This document shows positions 17,785 through 26,261 of a DNA stretch of 64,000 bases, in pieces. The translations under genes were made by a program, and so were the position numbers. Source of the DNA: Zobellia barbeyronii (GTDB taxonomy: Bacteria; Bacteroidota; Bacteroidia; Flavobacteriales; Flavobacteriaceae). Every line of letters begins with the position of its first letter. The first letter of the stretch is position 1. The stretch is taken from positions 310,001-374,000 of the forward strand of contig NZ_JACATN010000002.1 of NCBI RefSeq assembly GCF_018603515.1, read 5' to 3'. The notes under the pieces are model-generated. The model did not search any database. It was given only the letters and a program-made list of their open reading frames with translations, and was not told the DNA's origin.

Positions 17785-17817
17785 TTGCCGAGGAACAAGA
17801 AATAAACTTTACATTTG
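17785..17817 (+). promoter_or_regulatory. Promoter of the tRNA-Met gene
   Basis: TTG at 17785-17787, a 22-bp spacer and TACATTTG at 17810-17817, about 24 bp before the mature tRNA. It matches the Bacteroidota promoter pattern with a slightly long spacer. Confidence 0.65.
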
Positions 17818-17841
17818 CAGCCGTTATCAAAATAATTATGC

Positions 17842-17915
17842 GGCGAGGTAGCTCAGTTGGTTAGAGCGTCGGATTCATAACCCGGAGGTCGGGGGATCGT
17901 GCCCCCCTCTCGCTA
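17842..17915 (+). tRNA. tRNA-Met (CAU anticodon)
   Basis: A 74-base cloverleaf: acceptor stem GGCGAGG/TCTCGCT with two G-T pairs, D-stem GCTC/GAGC, anticodon loop TTCATAA with CAT at 17876-17878, variable loop AGGTC and T-stem GGGGG/CCCCC. The D-loop and elongator-like acceptor suggest elongator Met rather than initiator; a lysidine-modified Ile tRNA cannot be excluded. The T-loop reads ATCGTGC instead of the usual TTCRANN: positions 54 and 58 are A and T, a swap of the normal T54-A58 pair. CCA is not encoded. Confidence 0.9.
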
Positions 17916-17940
17916 CAAGGCTTAGAGCCATTAAAAAAAC

Positions 17941-17970
17941 AACGGTTTAGTTCATTCTAAACCGTTTTTT
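17941..17970 (+). terminator. Intrinsic terminator of the tRNA transcript
   Basis: Stem AACGGTTTAG, loop TTCATT, stem CTAAACCGTT and a T-run, 25 bp after the tRNA. Confidence 0.9.
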
Positions 17971-18296
17971 TATGTCCATATTTTTCAGGGCAAGCAGACA
18001 GGTTACCAATATTTCTGCCTACCAATACAATCTTCTAAAACTCTCAACAGAAGGCTATAGTCCATTCTATACCAAATCTTTTACAGATCAAACGAATGAC
18101 AAGGCCAGTGAGAATGTCTTTGCGTGGTCTGCAGATCTAATCAGCACAAAACCTGAACCAGAATACAATCAGAGCCAAAAGTGCAGGGAATTTCATTATA
18201 AGAGGCTTTTGATTTTTTATTTAGTTGTACCCATGAAGCACCCTAAGTAGTCACCTATGCTAAATTAAATCTCCCTCAATTAAAAAAACCTGCTTG
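17971..18296. other. Intergenic region between tRNA and nuclease gene, no convincing gene
   Basis: About 325 bp. An open frame of 92 codons exists on the plus strand but begins inside the tRNA terminator, has no recognisable domain and no ribosome-binding site, so I do not call it. No copy of the tRNA 3' end that could mark an attachment site is visible here. Confidence 0.5.
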
Positions 18297-19745
18297 CTAA
18301 ACTGACGGTTCAGTGTCCACAGTAGACTCTAAAACAGATTCTATAGTATCGGATATATTCTCTAAAAGATCATACCCCGTTAAGTTCTCTATATTATCTA
18401 CTGTAGTTTTAAATTGTGTCCAATCCGTATTTATATCTTGGTCATTGGGTACCAGTACAGCTATTACCCTTGTGGATGTGGTCACACGTTGAATATCATT
18501 ACTACCGTTAGGTAAAATTAACGCTACTTTCCAGAAAGAATCCGGCACGTTTATTTCTCCATTTGATATGGTATTTGCAGATCCATTACTTCCCGTTCCA
18601 CCGGTGCCAACAACCCCAGAAATAATATGGACTTCATTGCCCTCTAAAGTCAGCGAACGTAAATAACTCTCAAGATTGGCCCATGACCTACGGTTATTGT
18701 CCGGGGCTTGTGGTGCTATATTGGTCATATAATAAGTATTCTCATTTGAGTCCTCGCTCCCATTTCGGTCCGCCGAAGGGCATAAATGGCCCCTATCAAA
18801 CCCAGAATTGGTATAGTCACTGGTTGTTGCTCTAAAGAAAGTACTAGGCAAAGTTGTATCCGACTTGAAACAGTTACATCTTGAAGTTGTACCCGTCCAT
18901 GCCGTACTCAAATGCCAGCTAACCCAGTTGGCGGTTCCGTTGCTATTATTATATGAAAGGCTGAAATCTGGTTTAGAAAGGAAATAATTATCGGGAGAAG
19001 AAGCAGCATCTGAGGGATTTCCAAAAGTAAGGTTGCTATCCATAGATGGACTATCCCCTCCACCTGATGTATCTACATCAATTTCAATATTATCTATATT
19101 GATTCTATTAGAACCTCCAGAAATTTTGTAAATACCATACCGAACACTTTGGGTATCATTCACCTCAAATGTAACCGTATTCAATGTCGTGGAATTTGTG
19201 GTTATCGTGTCTCCAACAAAATACCAGGTTACACCATCATCGTACGATGATACCAACCTCCAATTAGATGCTCCATTACTACCGTAGGCAGCATGACGAA
19301 CAAGAATACTGCTAGCTCCATTATCCATATTAAAACTCATGGTTAATGAACCGCTATTTCTAATTCTTACGGACTTAGACCCAAACTTTCGGTCATTCGT
19401 TAAAGAACCTAAAAGGGCATCATCAAGATACCAATCTCCCGAAGGGGATAAACTTACACTACCTCCGGCATAGCTTCCTTTTGAACCGGACTCAAAAGTT
19501 TCAGTAAACCCAACATCTTTTGCTGTTAAGCTTTGAGATTTATGTTTATGTGGACCTTGATTATCATAGTAATAGGTGGGAACATCCAGTTCTCCATTTA
19601 TTGTAATCCCTTCTAATGGAGTTTCTTCTATTGGAATTTCCTCATAAATAGAATTATCCGGATGATATTCATCTTTAGAACAACCAATTAGAAAAAAGGA
19701 TACGAGAGTAAAAAAAGAAACGTAATTCGGGGCGAAATACTTCAT
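18297..19745 (-). CDS. Secreted DNA/RNA non-specific endonuclease (NUC1 family), lipoprotein
   Basis: 482 residues. The N-terminus has a lipobox (FFLIGCSKD), so Cys22 is probably lipidated. Residues of about 80-230 form a beta-rich region (FGSKSVRIRNSGSLTMSFN, SSYDDGVTWYFVGD) that may bind carbohydrate or another ligand. Residues of about 240-470 are the ββα-metal nuclease with the signature DRGHLCPSADR, catalytic His in DRGH, and the metal Asn in NTYYMTNIAPQ. This family degrades DNA and RNA without sequence preference; here it probably acts at the cell surface in nutrient uptake or competition. It borders the defence island but looks independent of it. Confidence 0.92.
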   Translation of the reverse strand: MKYFAPNYVSFFTLVSFFLIGCSKDEYHPDNSIYEEIPIEETPLEGITINGELDVPTYYYDNQGPHKHKSQSLTAKDVGFTETFESGSKGSYAGGSVSLSPSGDWYLDDALLGSLTNDRKFGSKSVRIRNSGSLTMSFNMDNGASSILVRHAAYGSNGASNWRLVSSYDDGVTWYFVGDTITTNSTTLNTVTFEVNDTQSVRYGIYKISGGSNRINIDNIEIDVDTSGGGDSPSMDSNLTFGNPSDAASSPDNYFLSKPDFSLSYNNSNGTANWVSWHLSTAWTGTTSRCNCFKSDTTLPSTFFRATTSDYTNSGFDRGHLCPSADRNGSEDSNENTYYMTNIAPQAPDNNRRSWANLESYLRSLTLEGNEVHIISGVVGTGGTGSNGSANTISNGEINVPDSFWKVALILPNGSNDIQRVTTSTRVIAVLVPNDQDINTDWTQFKTTVDNIENLTGYDLLENISDTIESVLESTVDTEPSV

Positions 19746-19982
19746 AGGGTTAGTTACTTTTATAGTTTACATTAGATTAAAATGTAAATATAATGTAATA
19801 CTTTACCTACTTTAAATGTAATGTGTAGAATACTCTGATATTAATACAAATAGTAAAAAATTAGATTCTAGTTGAACCATACTATCTCCATACCAGCGCA
19901 ACCTATGCCCATAACATCAGTATACCTAGAGTAATTGACCAATCTGTCATAACAAAGAAAAATATACCACTGCTAGAATATT

Positions 19983-21203
19983 TCAAGAAAACCACTCCAT
20001 TATTTCATCCCCCAGTTTATCATTAAGTTTATCCCCATTAAGAATATTTAATTTACCAATAGCACATTGATGTTTTTCTTCGCCCTCAAAAGCTATGAAA
20101 TCAGGTTCTTCAGTTTTTAATGCTGGATATAACAATAGTGCATTGAGTGAATCCCAGTATTCATTGTAGACATACATTTGCCTTAAATCATGTGTAGAAG
20201 GTTTACTACCGCCTATATTTTTCCATTTGGTATCTATTACATAGGTCTTGTCCCCTTTATGAATAACAATGTCAGGTCTAATACTGGTGCTGTTCCAAAA
20301 AGATTTTGATTCCTGACCTTTGACTTCTAAACCTTCAATATCAAGTGCTTTCAATTTTATCAGAACATACTCCTCCCATAAATCATTCATATTAAACAAC
20401 AGTGCAAGCATTTTCTCTTTACCACTTGAAACATTAGGAGCAAAGTTTAGTATAATGAGCCTGGCAATATCTAATGCGGTTTTATACGGGCGTGTCTTCC
20501 TGTTAGTACTTAACCTTTCAAAGGTGTCTTTACTTGCTTTAATCTTAGAAACTTCAGGAAAGTTAGCCTGAACCTGTTTACACTTAGAATACAAATGTGT
20601 TCCTGTTGAAAACTGACTTATTATATCTAAAGCCAGTGCTAAAATTTGATGAATTTGATGATCATGATTGTATACTTGATGAGACGTATGAAAACGTTCT
20701 TTGTGAATTAAATTCTGATTAATATGAGCCGCGAACTCTAGCTTCCCTTTTAGCGCCTTTACATTACCCGTACTGACTCTATATTGCTTTATTAAACCTT
20801 GATGAACCAGTAACTGAATCTCGCTTAAAAACCATTTAAAATAGATATCTAGCAGGTGTATTTGCTGCTTGTTTACGTTGGCATTGCCAACTTTGTTCAC
20901 TTTTAAGCGTTTGGTAGCTTTCAGCATTTGGATAAGCACTTGCTGCCACAAAGACTCATCGGAAGAGGCACCATCTATCTTTGGAAGAATCTCTATAGTT
21001 AAACCATCAATCTGAATAACGCCTACATACTGCGAGAATTTAATGCTCTTATGCCTTAGAGTAAAATATTTATCATTGTGGAGCTGATTTAGCTTTGCCA
21101 AAGCATTGAAGTGTTTTTCTTCAAAACGTACCTTGTCATAGTTTTGTCCAATACGTAGTGTACTGTGTTCAAAAACCTGCAATATGTTCTTACGCTTATT
21201 CAT
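19983..21203 (-). CDS. mcrC: McrC-like restriction subunit (PD-(D/E)XK nuclease)
   Basis: 406 residues. In McrBC systems McrC is the nuclease partner of the GTPase McrB and the complex cleaves modified DNA. The N-terminal part (YVGVIQIDGLTIEILPKIDG) is the usual McrC entry. The C-terminal nuclease core shows IRPDIVIHKGDKTYVIDTKWK, giving the D...DxK active site (Asp in RPD, Asp-Thr-Lys). The gene overlaps mcrB by 8 bases, consistent with coupled translation and an obligate partner. It ends the defence island at the left; no terminator is evident. Confidence 0.92.
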   Translation of the reverse strand: MNKRKNILQVFEHSTLRIGQNYDKVRFEEKHFNALAKLNQLHNDKYFTLRHKSIKFSQYVGVIQIDGLTIEILPKIDGASSDESLWQQVLIQMLKATKRLKVNKVGNANVNKQQIHLLDIYFKWFLSEIQLLVHQGLIKQYRVSTGNVKALKGKLEFAAHINQNLIHKERFHTSHQVYNHDHQIHQILALALDIISQFSTGTHLYSKCKQVQANFPEVSKIKASKDTFERLSTNRKTRPYKTALDIARLIILNFAPNVSSGKEKMLALLFNMNDLWEEYVLIKLKALDIEGLEVKGQESKSFWNSTSIRPDIVIHKGDKTYVIDTKWKNIGGSKPSTHDLRQMYVYNEYWDSLNALLLYPALKTEEPDFIAFEGEEKHQCAIGKLNILNGDKLNDKLGDEIMEWFS

Positions 21204-23565
21204 TTACCGCACCCAATAACAATTGAACGGCAGTTTCTATATCTTCTATAGTATTACTAAGTTCAAAGGTGATATTGCTTTCAGGCTCTTCAATATTCTT
21301 AAACTTTGGGAAAATGTTTTTGACGATGTCTTTTTCCTTTACGAATCCACTACCTAATACTAAAGCTATCTTTTCATAATCATTATAAAAATATTCTTGA
21401 AGAAGCGGTATAATATTATTCTTAAACACACTTAATAGTCCTTCTGTATCACCACTCTCTAGCTTAATGAAATAGGAATGACCTATGGTGTGGTCTCTAT
21501 CTAACAAAAGCTCTATTCTCTGATTAATTACCTCCAAGACTTCCTGTAAATTAAAACCTTCAAATTCAATATCATTTAGCAGTTCTGGTTCAGGCATAAC
21601 CTCTTCAAAAATGAACCTTCTTCTTAATGCCGTATCCAGTGCTTCAACGCTTCTGTCTGCCGTGTTCATTGTGCCAATGATGTAAAGGTTAGAAGGCACG
21701 CCAAATGATTCATCTTTGGAATAAGGTAATTTTACTCTTATTTCTTCAGCAGCTCCTAAACGTTTATCAGGTTCTAATAGCGTTATTAATTCTCCAAAAA
21801 TTGCTGAAACATTACCTCTATTGATTTCATCAATAATTAACACATAAGGTTCTCCTGTTTTGTCTTTATAATCTTCTTTACTGAGAGATTTTACAACTTG
21901 AATCTTATCTTCCCATGAAAATTTCCTATCAACCCTATTGCTGTTTTTAGATACAAAAATATTTTGGCGAATTGCGTTTAAAACGGCCCAGTTTATTGTA
22001 GAGTTACTGCCTCCTATTACAGATCTAAACTCTTGGTCAATATTATTAATTTCAGTTAAATTTGGAAAAGCTGCATGCAAGCGTGATAACCGCTGTTTGG
22101 ATGCTGTGTAAGTGTTTCCTTTCCCTGGATGTTTAAGTATAAGGTTTCCTTGCTGAGAAATACCTTCTACCAACACCTTTCCTTTATTTTTGGTAATTAA
22201 CTCTATTATTTCTTCGGAAGCCAGCTTTTCTTCAATTTCTTGAACAAAATCATCAAATGCTAAAGAGAAATCAAGTACATTTTCCGATGCTAACGATTCC
22301 TTTTCTCTGCTCAGTGAAAAAGTTGCTTGAATAGAAAGCCTCTTAAAAATCCCTTCTACAACACGGTAAATAATAGGGTCTCCTTCATTTTCTGGTTCTA
22401 TTGGCTTTATACCCTCTACAAAGTCTTCATAAGACATACTCTGATGAAAAGTTGTAAAGTTTATTCGTCCTTCTGAAACTAAACTATCAAATCGAAATTT
22501 CAATTCCTCTCGATTTAGGCCACTAATATCTACTCCGCAACATTCTAATGCTTTATTAATGGTCTTATATGTTTTACCAGTTCCAGGAGGGCCGTAAAGA
22601 ATAGAATTTATAGGTGACTGTTTCGGGGGCTTAATCTTCTGTGTATACGTGGCAATGCCATGTCCTTCTTTTGTAAATTGAATAAACTCCTTTATAGCAG
22701 CAGAAAAAAACCTATCTCTTCCATAAGAAGGTGCTTTTTCATAATGATACTTTCCGTTTTGTTTTCTTTGATTCTCTAATAAATCTTGATATAGTTCCGT
22801 AAGTTCTGCTATGTCTTTAATGGCATAGATATCTATCCGTAATATCTCATTTAAAATATCAATAGCCCTTAAATAAGATTGTGCCTTTTTACTACTTTCA
22901 ACCTTGTCTAACCATATAGCAAAACTCTTACGAACAGCTTCAGACCGTTCCTCATCCTTCTTTCTATGATTATACTTCTTAAACCTACTTTCTAACTTGC
23001 CTTGCATTTTATTAAACTCTTTTGGAGTAATACGATGTGCCACAAACTCAGGGTTGTTTTCTTTTTCCTTTAGTATAGCTTTATCTACCACTGGCATTAA
23101 GACTTCTAAGTCTTTCCAAATATCAATTAGCATTTTTTCTAAAGAAGTATATCTCTCTTGTCTTTGACCAATTTCCAATTTAAAAATCTTGTTGTTCTCA
23201 GCGCTTGGTTTAGTATTCAATGTATTAATTGAAATACCTTCTAAAATTCTAAGGAAGTTTAAAACTGATTGGTTTTGGCTGTTGTGTGGTGAGTTTGTTT
23301 GCTTCAATTCAAAATGATACTCATAAACGTCATTATTAGAATCAAATATGAGATTGATGCAATCACTGGAAGAACCTGGGTATGCTATTGGTAAAGTCCA
23401 AAAAGTAGTTGCAAAATAATTAGATTTCTTCGTGCCAATGAAATAGTCTAATTCTGAGCCTTTTGAACCTTTTACTCTAACAGAAAATGTAAAATTTGGG
23501 TCTGCTTCATGTTTCTGCATAAACCATTGATATACTTCCTTTTCATAATCTTCGTAATCAATCAT
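21196..23565 (-). CDS. mcrB: McrB-like AAA+ NTPase of a modification-dependent restriction system
   Basis: 789 residues. The N-terminal about 170 residues (YQWFMQKHEADPNFTFSVR, YEYHFELKQ) are not the classical McrB DUF3578 domain and probably form the DNA-recognition module. A helical linker runs to about 300. The AAA+ part has Walker A GPPGTGKT at 325-332, the McrB signature LIIDEINRGNVSAIFGELITLLE, sensor 1 IIGTMNTADRS and the arginine finger region ALRRRF. A long insert lies between Walker A and B. It lies 81 bp after the PD-(D/E)XK gene. The recognised modification cannot be predicted from sequence. Confidence 0.92.
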   Translation of the reverse strand: MIDYEDYEKEVYQWFMQKHEADPNFTFSVRVKGSKGSELDYFIGTKKSNYFATTFWTLPIAYPGSSSDCINLIFDSNNDVYEYHFELKQTNSPHNSQNQSVLNFLRILEGISINTLNTKPSAENNKIFKLEIGQRQERYTSLEKMLIDIWKDLEVLMPVVDKAILKEKENNPEFVAHRITPKEFNKMQGKLESRFKKYNHRKKDEERSEAVRKSFAIWLDKVESSKKAQSYLRAIDILNEILRIDIYAIKDIAELTELYQDLLENQRKQNGKYHYEKAPSYGRDRFFSAAIKEFIQFTKEGHGIATYTQKIKPPKQSPINSILYGPPGTGKTYKTINKALECCGVDISGLNREELKFRFDSLVSEGRINFTTFHQSMSYEDFVEGIKPIEPENEGDPIIYRVVEGIFKRLSIQATFSLSREKESLASENVLDFSLAFDDFVQEIEEKLASEEIIELITKNKGKVLVEGISQQGNLILKHPGKGNTYTASKQRLSRLHAAFPNLTEINNIDQEFRSVIGGSNSTINWAVLNAIRQNIFVSKNSNRVDRKFSWEDKIQVVKSLSKEDYKDKTGEPYVLIIDEINRGNVSAIFGELITLLEPDKRLGAAEEIRVKLPYSKDESFGVPSNLYIIGTMNTADRSVEALDTALRRRFIFEEVMPEPELLNDIEFEGFNLQEVLEVINQRIELLLDRDHTIGHSYFIKLESGDTEGLLSVFKNNIIPLLQEYFYNDYEKIALVLGSGFVKEKDIVKNIFPKFKNIEEPESNITFELSNTIEDIETAVQLLLGAVNE

Positions 23566-23646
23566 AATTATAATACTTTATTGAACCCTGTATTCTCTGC
23601 GTGCTTAATCTTCAACATTTCGACAATGGTTTAAACTATACAGATA

Positions 23647-24669
23647 TTATCTTGTTAAATTCCATGGCAACTCTTTATCCTGATTGATAAAATCCTTTAA
23701 TTTCTCAAAACTACTTGTAAACCAATCTTGAATTTCTTTATCCGCATTTTCGTTGTTTAGAAACCTACCCAAGTCCTCTTCCAATTGAAAAACAGTACCG
23801 ATTTCGTATTCAATTTTTTTAAATCCTGAAGAATTTCCAAGATTAACATAGGTTGTAAAATGTTCATGTTCTTTATTCACAAGTACTCGGGTAAACATTT
23901 TTAAATTTTCAAACTTAATACCATATAATATTTCGGATAATTTGCCCGTCTTTGATAGCAACACCTTCTCCACCGAGTACACAATTCTATTGTGATTTCT
24001 AATTTGGTCCCAATTAAAGTTCTTGTTATAATTGACTTTGCCAAATCTCTTGGTAAATTCCGGTTTGCTGTTTTCTATATGAAATTCAACAATTTCAATA
24101 GTTTTTCGCATACTTTCCATAGCAATTAGATTATCGCTCCTTAAAGTGTTGTCTTGGGCCATTTTATGTTCTTTTAAAAATTCTAAGTATAAATTTACTA
24201 CTGGCTTATCTTCAAATGTTTGTAAAAATTTTGCTACTTCATACCATCTAAATTGGGAAAAGTCAACATTGTCTTTATGAAAATCTTCATTAATATTCTT
24301 AGGGTCAGAATATTTTGTGCAATACCGTAAATACTTGCCTTTTCCATCATGATGTTTAATTAACGCTTTAGCATAACGTTCCAACTGTTTATCTCCTTCT
24401 GAAGATTCAACTTTGTTTTCTACAAAGCAAACATTAGTATCGCCAATAAAAACTAAGTCTATAAAGCAATTGTGTTCGTTGGGTATATCCTGAAAATATT
24501 GTGTATCAACTGTATACTCCTCTTCTGGCAGATTCAAAAACCCTGAACAAAAAGCAGCACAAATATCAGGGTACATTTTGAGAATGCCCGCAAAAGATTC
24601 AGTATTAAAATCCTCTAATGGATTCTTAATACTACTGTTTCTGTATAATTTGTATAAACTGTTAAACAT
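23647..24669 (-). CDS. PD-(D/E)XK nuclease superfamily protein
   Basis: 340 residues. Residues of about 60-110 carry the nuclease core: FIDLVFIGDTNVCFVENKVESSEGDKQLERYAKAL, with Asp, then Glu-Asn-Lys (ExK) and a conserved Gln/Tyr helix. This matches the PDDEXK_4 type found near defence genes. The rest (KRFGKVNYNKNFNWDQIRNHNRIVYSVEKVLL, then a beta-rich end) is unrecognised and may sense a ligand or DNA. Its ATG directly follows the stop of the upstream GIY-YIG-like gene with no gap, suggesting a two-gene unit in the defence island. Target unknown. Confidence 0.8.
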   Translation of the reverse strand: MFNSLYKLYRNSSIKNPLEDFNTESFAGILKMYPDICAAFCSGFLNLPEEEYTVDTQYFQDIPNEHNCFIDLVFIGDTNVCFVENKVESSEGDKQLERYAKALIKHHDGKGKYLRYCTKYSDPKNINEDFHKDNVDFSQFRWYEVAKFLQTFEDKPVVNLYLEFLKEHKMAQDNTLRSDNLIAMESMRKTIEIVEFHIENSKPEFTKRFGKVNYNKNFNWDQIRNHNRIVYSVEKVLLSKTGKLSEILYGIKFENLKMFTRVLVNKEHEHFTTYVNLGNSSGFKKIEYEIGTVFQLEEDLGRFLNNENADKEIQDWFTSSFEKLKDFINQDKELPWNLTR

Positions 24670-25089
24670 TTAATGTCTGCCGCAGTGTGGTTTAAAATGC
24701 CTAGCAACTGCTTTTTCTAAAAGCTTTAAATAATCATCTCGTAAATTACTAAACTCAAATACTTTCAAAGTTAAATTAATATCAAGCCCACTGGCATAGC
24801 TAGATAATTGTAACCCCTGTGTTGCATCCGTACCATAGTAACCTAAATGTTGATTAATACGCCCAGCAATATTAGAATGTTTTTGTTTTGTTTTTTCTCC
24901 CTTACCTGTCCTAATTCCAACGTAAATTACATTGCTTTGAGAACCCTCGTACGCTTTTAAAGCTTTAGCCGGAACATTTCTATAACCTTCGTTATTTTTA
25001 TTCTCTCTATAGTTATTTAATAACTCTATAAGTGTATCTCTTTTTTCTTTATCCTCAATTTCAAACCAGTAAAGACAGTGATTTTTCAT
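24670..25089 (-). CDS. GIY-YIG-like nuclease domain protein
   Basis: 139 residues. The pattern CLYWFEI, then VIYVGIRTG, then AGRINQHLG and finally LEKAVARHFKPHCGRH fits a divergent GIY-YIG nuclease: the second Tyr-x-Gly, the catalytic Arg and the Glu are present. The frame stays open for another 36 codons upstream (ending at a stop near 25200) and these codons read like protein, but they contain no ATG, GTG or TTG. The protein may therefore be an N-terminally truncated remnant, or may start here. It abuts the PD-(D/E)XK gene with no gap. Confidence 0.65.
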   Translation of the reverse strand: MKNHCLYWFEIEDKEKRDTLIELLNNYRENKNNEGYRNVPAKALKAYEGSQSNVIYVGIRTGKGEKTKQKHSNIAGRINQHLGYYGTDATQGLQLSSYASGLDINLTLKVFEFSNLRDDYLKLLEKAVARHFKPHCGRH

Positions 25090-25289
25090 TTCTTCTAGCT
25101 TTTCAAATAGATCAAAAAATGCTTCTCTATCATAAACTTCATTAATATTATTCTCATACTTTTCTAAGGTTTTAGTATTGAATACAAACTTATAGCCCTA
25201 AGAATGATTTATGGATTTGTCCGTAATTTCAGCTACTATATCGTTAATGAGTTGATTTATAATTTAGTAGTATCCCCTAAAACCATATA
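25090..25289 (-). other. Possible gene remnant upstream of the GIY-YIG-like gene
   Basis: Minus-strand codons from about 25197 to 25090 continue the GIY-YIG frame with a protein-like sequence (YKFVFNTKTLEKYENN, REAFFDLFEKLEE) but no start codon. A stop precedes them at about 25198-25200. This looks like the scar of a larger gene whose 5' part was lost. The rest of the gap holds nothing recognisable. Confidence 0.4.
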
Positions 25290-26261
25290 TCAACTAATAA
25301 CTTTTAGCTCTTTTAAAATATCTCTCTTAAACTTACTTAGTGGACGTTTATGATAGTTATCTTCAGTAATTTCAATACCAAAAATCAATCTAAACCTCTC
25401 TTGCTCTGAAATTTTGAGATCACCAAAAGTCTTTTCTAACAAAATATTCAAGTAATTTTTGGAATATTTATATTTTAAATCAATTAAATCTTGAAGTTCT
25501 TTTTCTGAATGACCTTCATAAATCAACGGAAGATTTAATGCATTGACGGTGTTAATACCTTTCGTAAACACACCCATCTTTTTAAAAACAATTTTATTAG
25601 AATTAACACCCGTTGGGAGATAGCTAAAACTATATGTTGAAGATATATTTATATCAACATATGGATTTAAAAAATCTTGCAGATTAAATTTTGCAGCAGA
25701 CTTAATTGTATTACAAGTAGCACAGGATGGAATTAAATTATAAAATGACAAGGCCAACAAAGGATAATCAGTTTTAGAGAACCAATGATCAAATTGTGGA
25801 ACCATACCTTTGCCACCAGCCTTATTTTTATAAACGAAAATATATTCTCTGTTGCAGTAAGTACAAGTGTGTTGATTTAATAAGTCAGCTAACCAGTAGT
25901 TTTTTTTCTCATTTAAGAACCAGTTTGTATAGCCTGAATCTAAAAATAATTCTTTGCTATACTTTTTAAAATCAGGTTTTGTTTTTCCGGGGATAGAAGT
26001 ATATATAATTTGCAATCTATTTAAAAGGGCAAAAATTATTGGAGGCTTCCCTTTTATGATTTCTTCTATGACCTTACTTGTAAACAAATCTCTAAACTCT
26101 TTATCTAATCCCTTTCTTTTTTTTCCGGTTCCATTACACAAAGAACATGTAGAAATACCGCAATTATAACCAGACCTACCTCTAATTTTAATATTAAGCC
26201 AGCAAATTACTACCTTGCTATACTCATCCAATGCATAAATCTGATTACCTAAATAAATCAT
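25290..26261 (-). CDS. HNH endonuclease, PtuB-like effector
   Basis: 323 residues. An N-terminal zinc-finger-like cluster (Cys34, Cys39 and Cys42 in GYNCGISTCSLCNGTGKK) comes first. The HNH core follows: Cys133/Cys136 (CTYCNR), Asp158-His159 (QFDHW), Asn175 and Cys180/Cys183 (CATCN). The four Cys can hold a structural zinc and Asp-His form the His-Me finger. HNH proteins paired with an SMC-like ATPase form Septu (PtuA/PtuB) anti-phage systems and retron effectors. The start overlaps the ATPase stop by four bases (ATGA), so they are coupled. The Septu assignment rests on domain pairing. Confidence 0.83.
   Translation of the reverse strand: MIYLGNQIYALDEYSKVVICWLNIKIRGRSGYNCGISTCSLCNGTGKKRKGLDKEFRDLFTSKVIEEIIKGKPPIIFALLNRLQIIYTSIPGKTKPDFKKYSKELFLDSGYTNWFLNEKKNYWLADLLNQHTCTYCNREYIFVYKNKAGGKGMVPQFDHWFSKTDYPLLALSFYNLIPSCATCNTIKSAAKFNLQDFLNPYVDINISSTYSFSYLPTGVNSNKIVFKKMGVFTKGINTVNALNLPLIYEGHSEKELQDLIDLKYKYSKNYLNILLEKTFGDLKISEQERFRLIFGIEITEDNYHKRPLSKFKRDILKELKVIS

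Noticed and set aside
17972-18250. 92-codon open frame after the tRNA gene
   Set aside because: It begins inside the tRNA terminator, has no ribosome-binding site and no recognisable domain; the composition is that of random AT-rich sequence.
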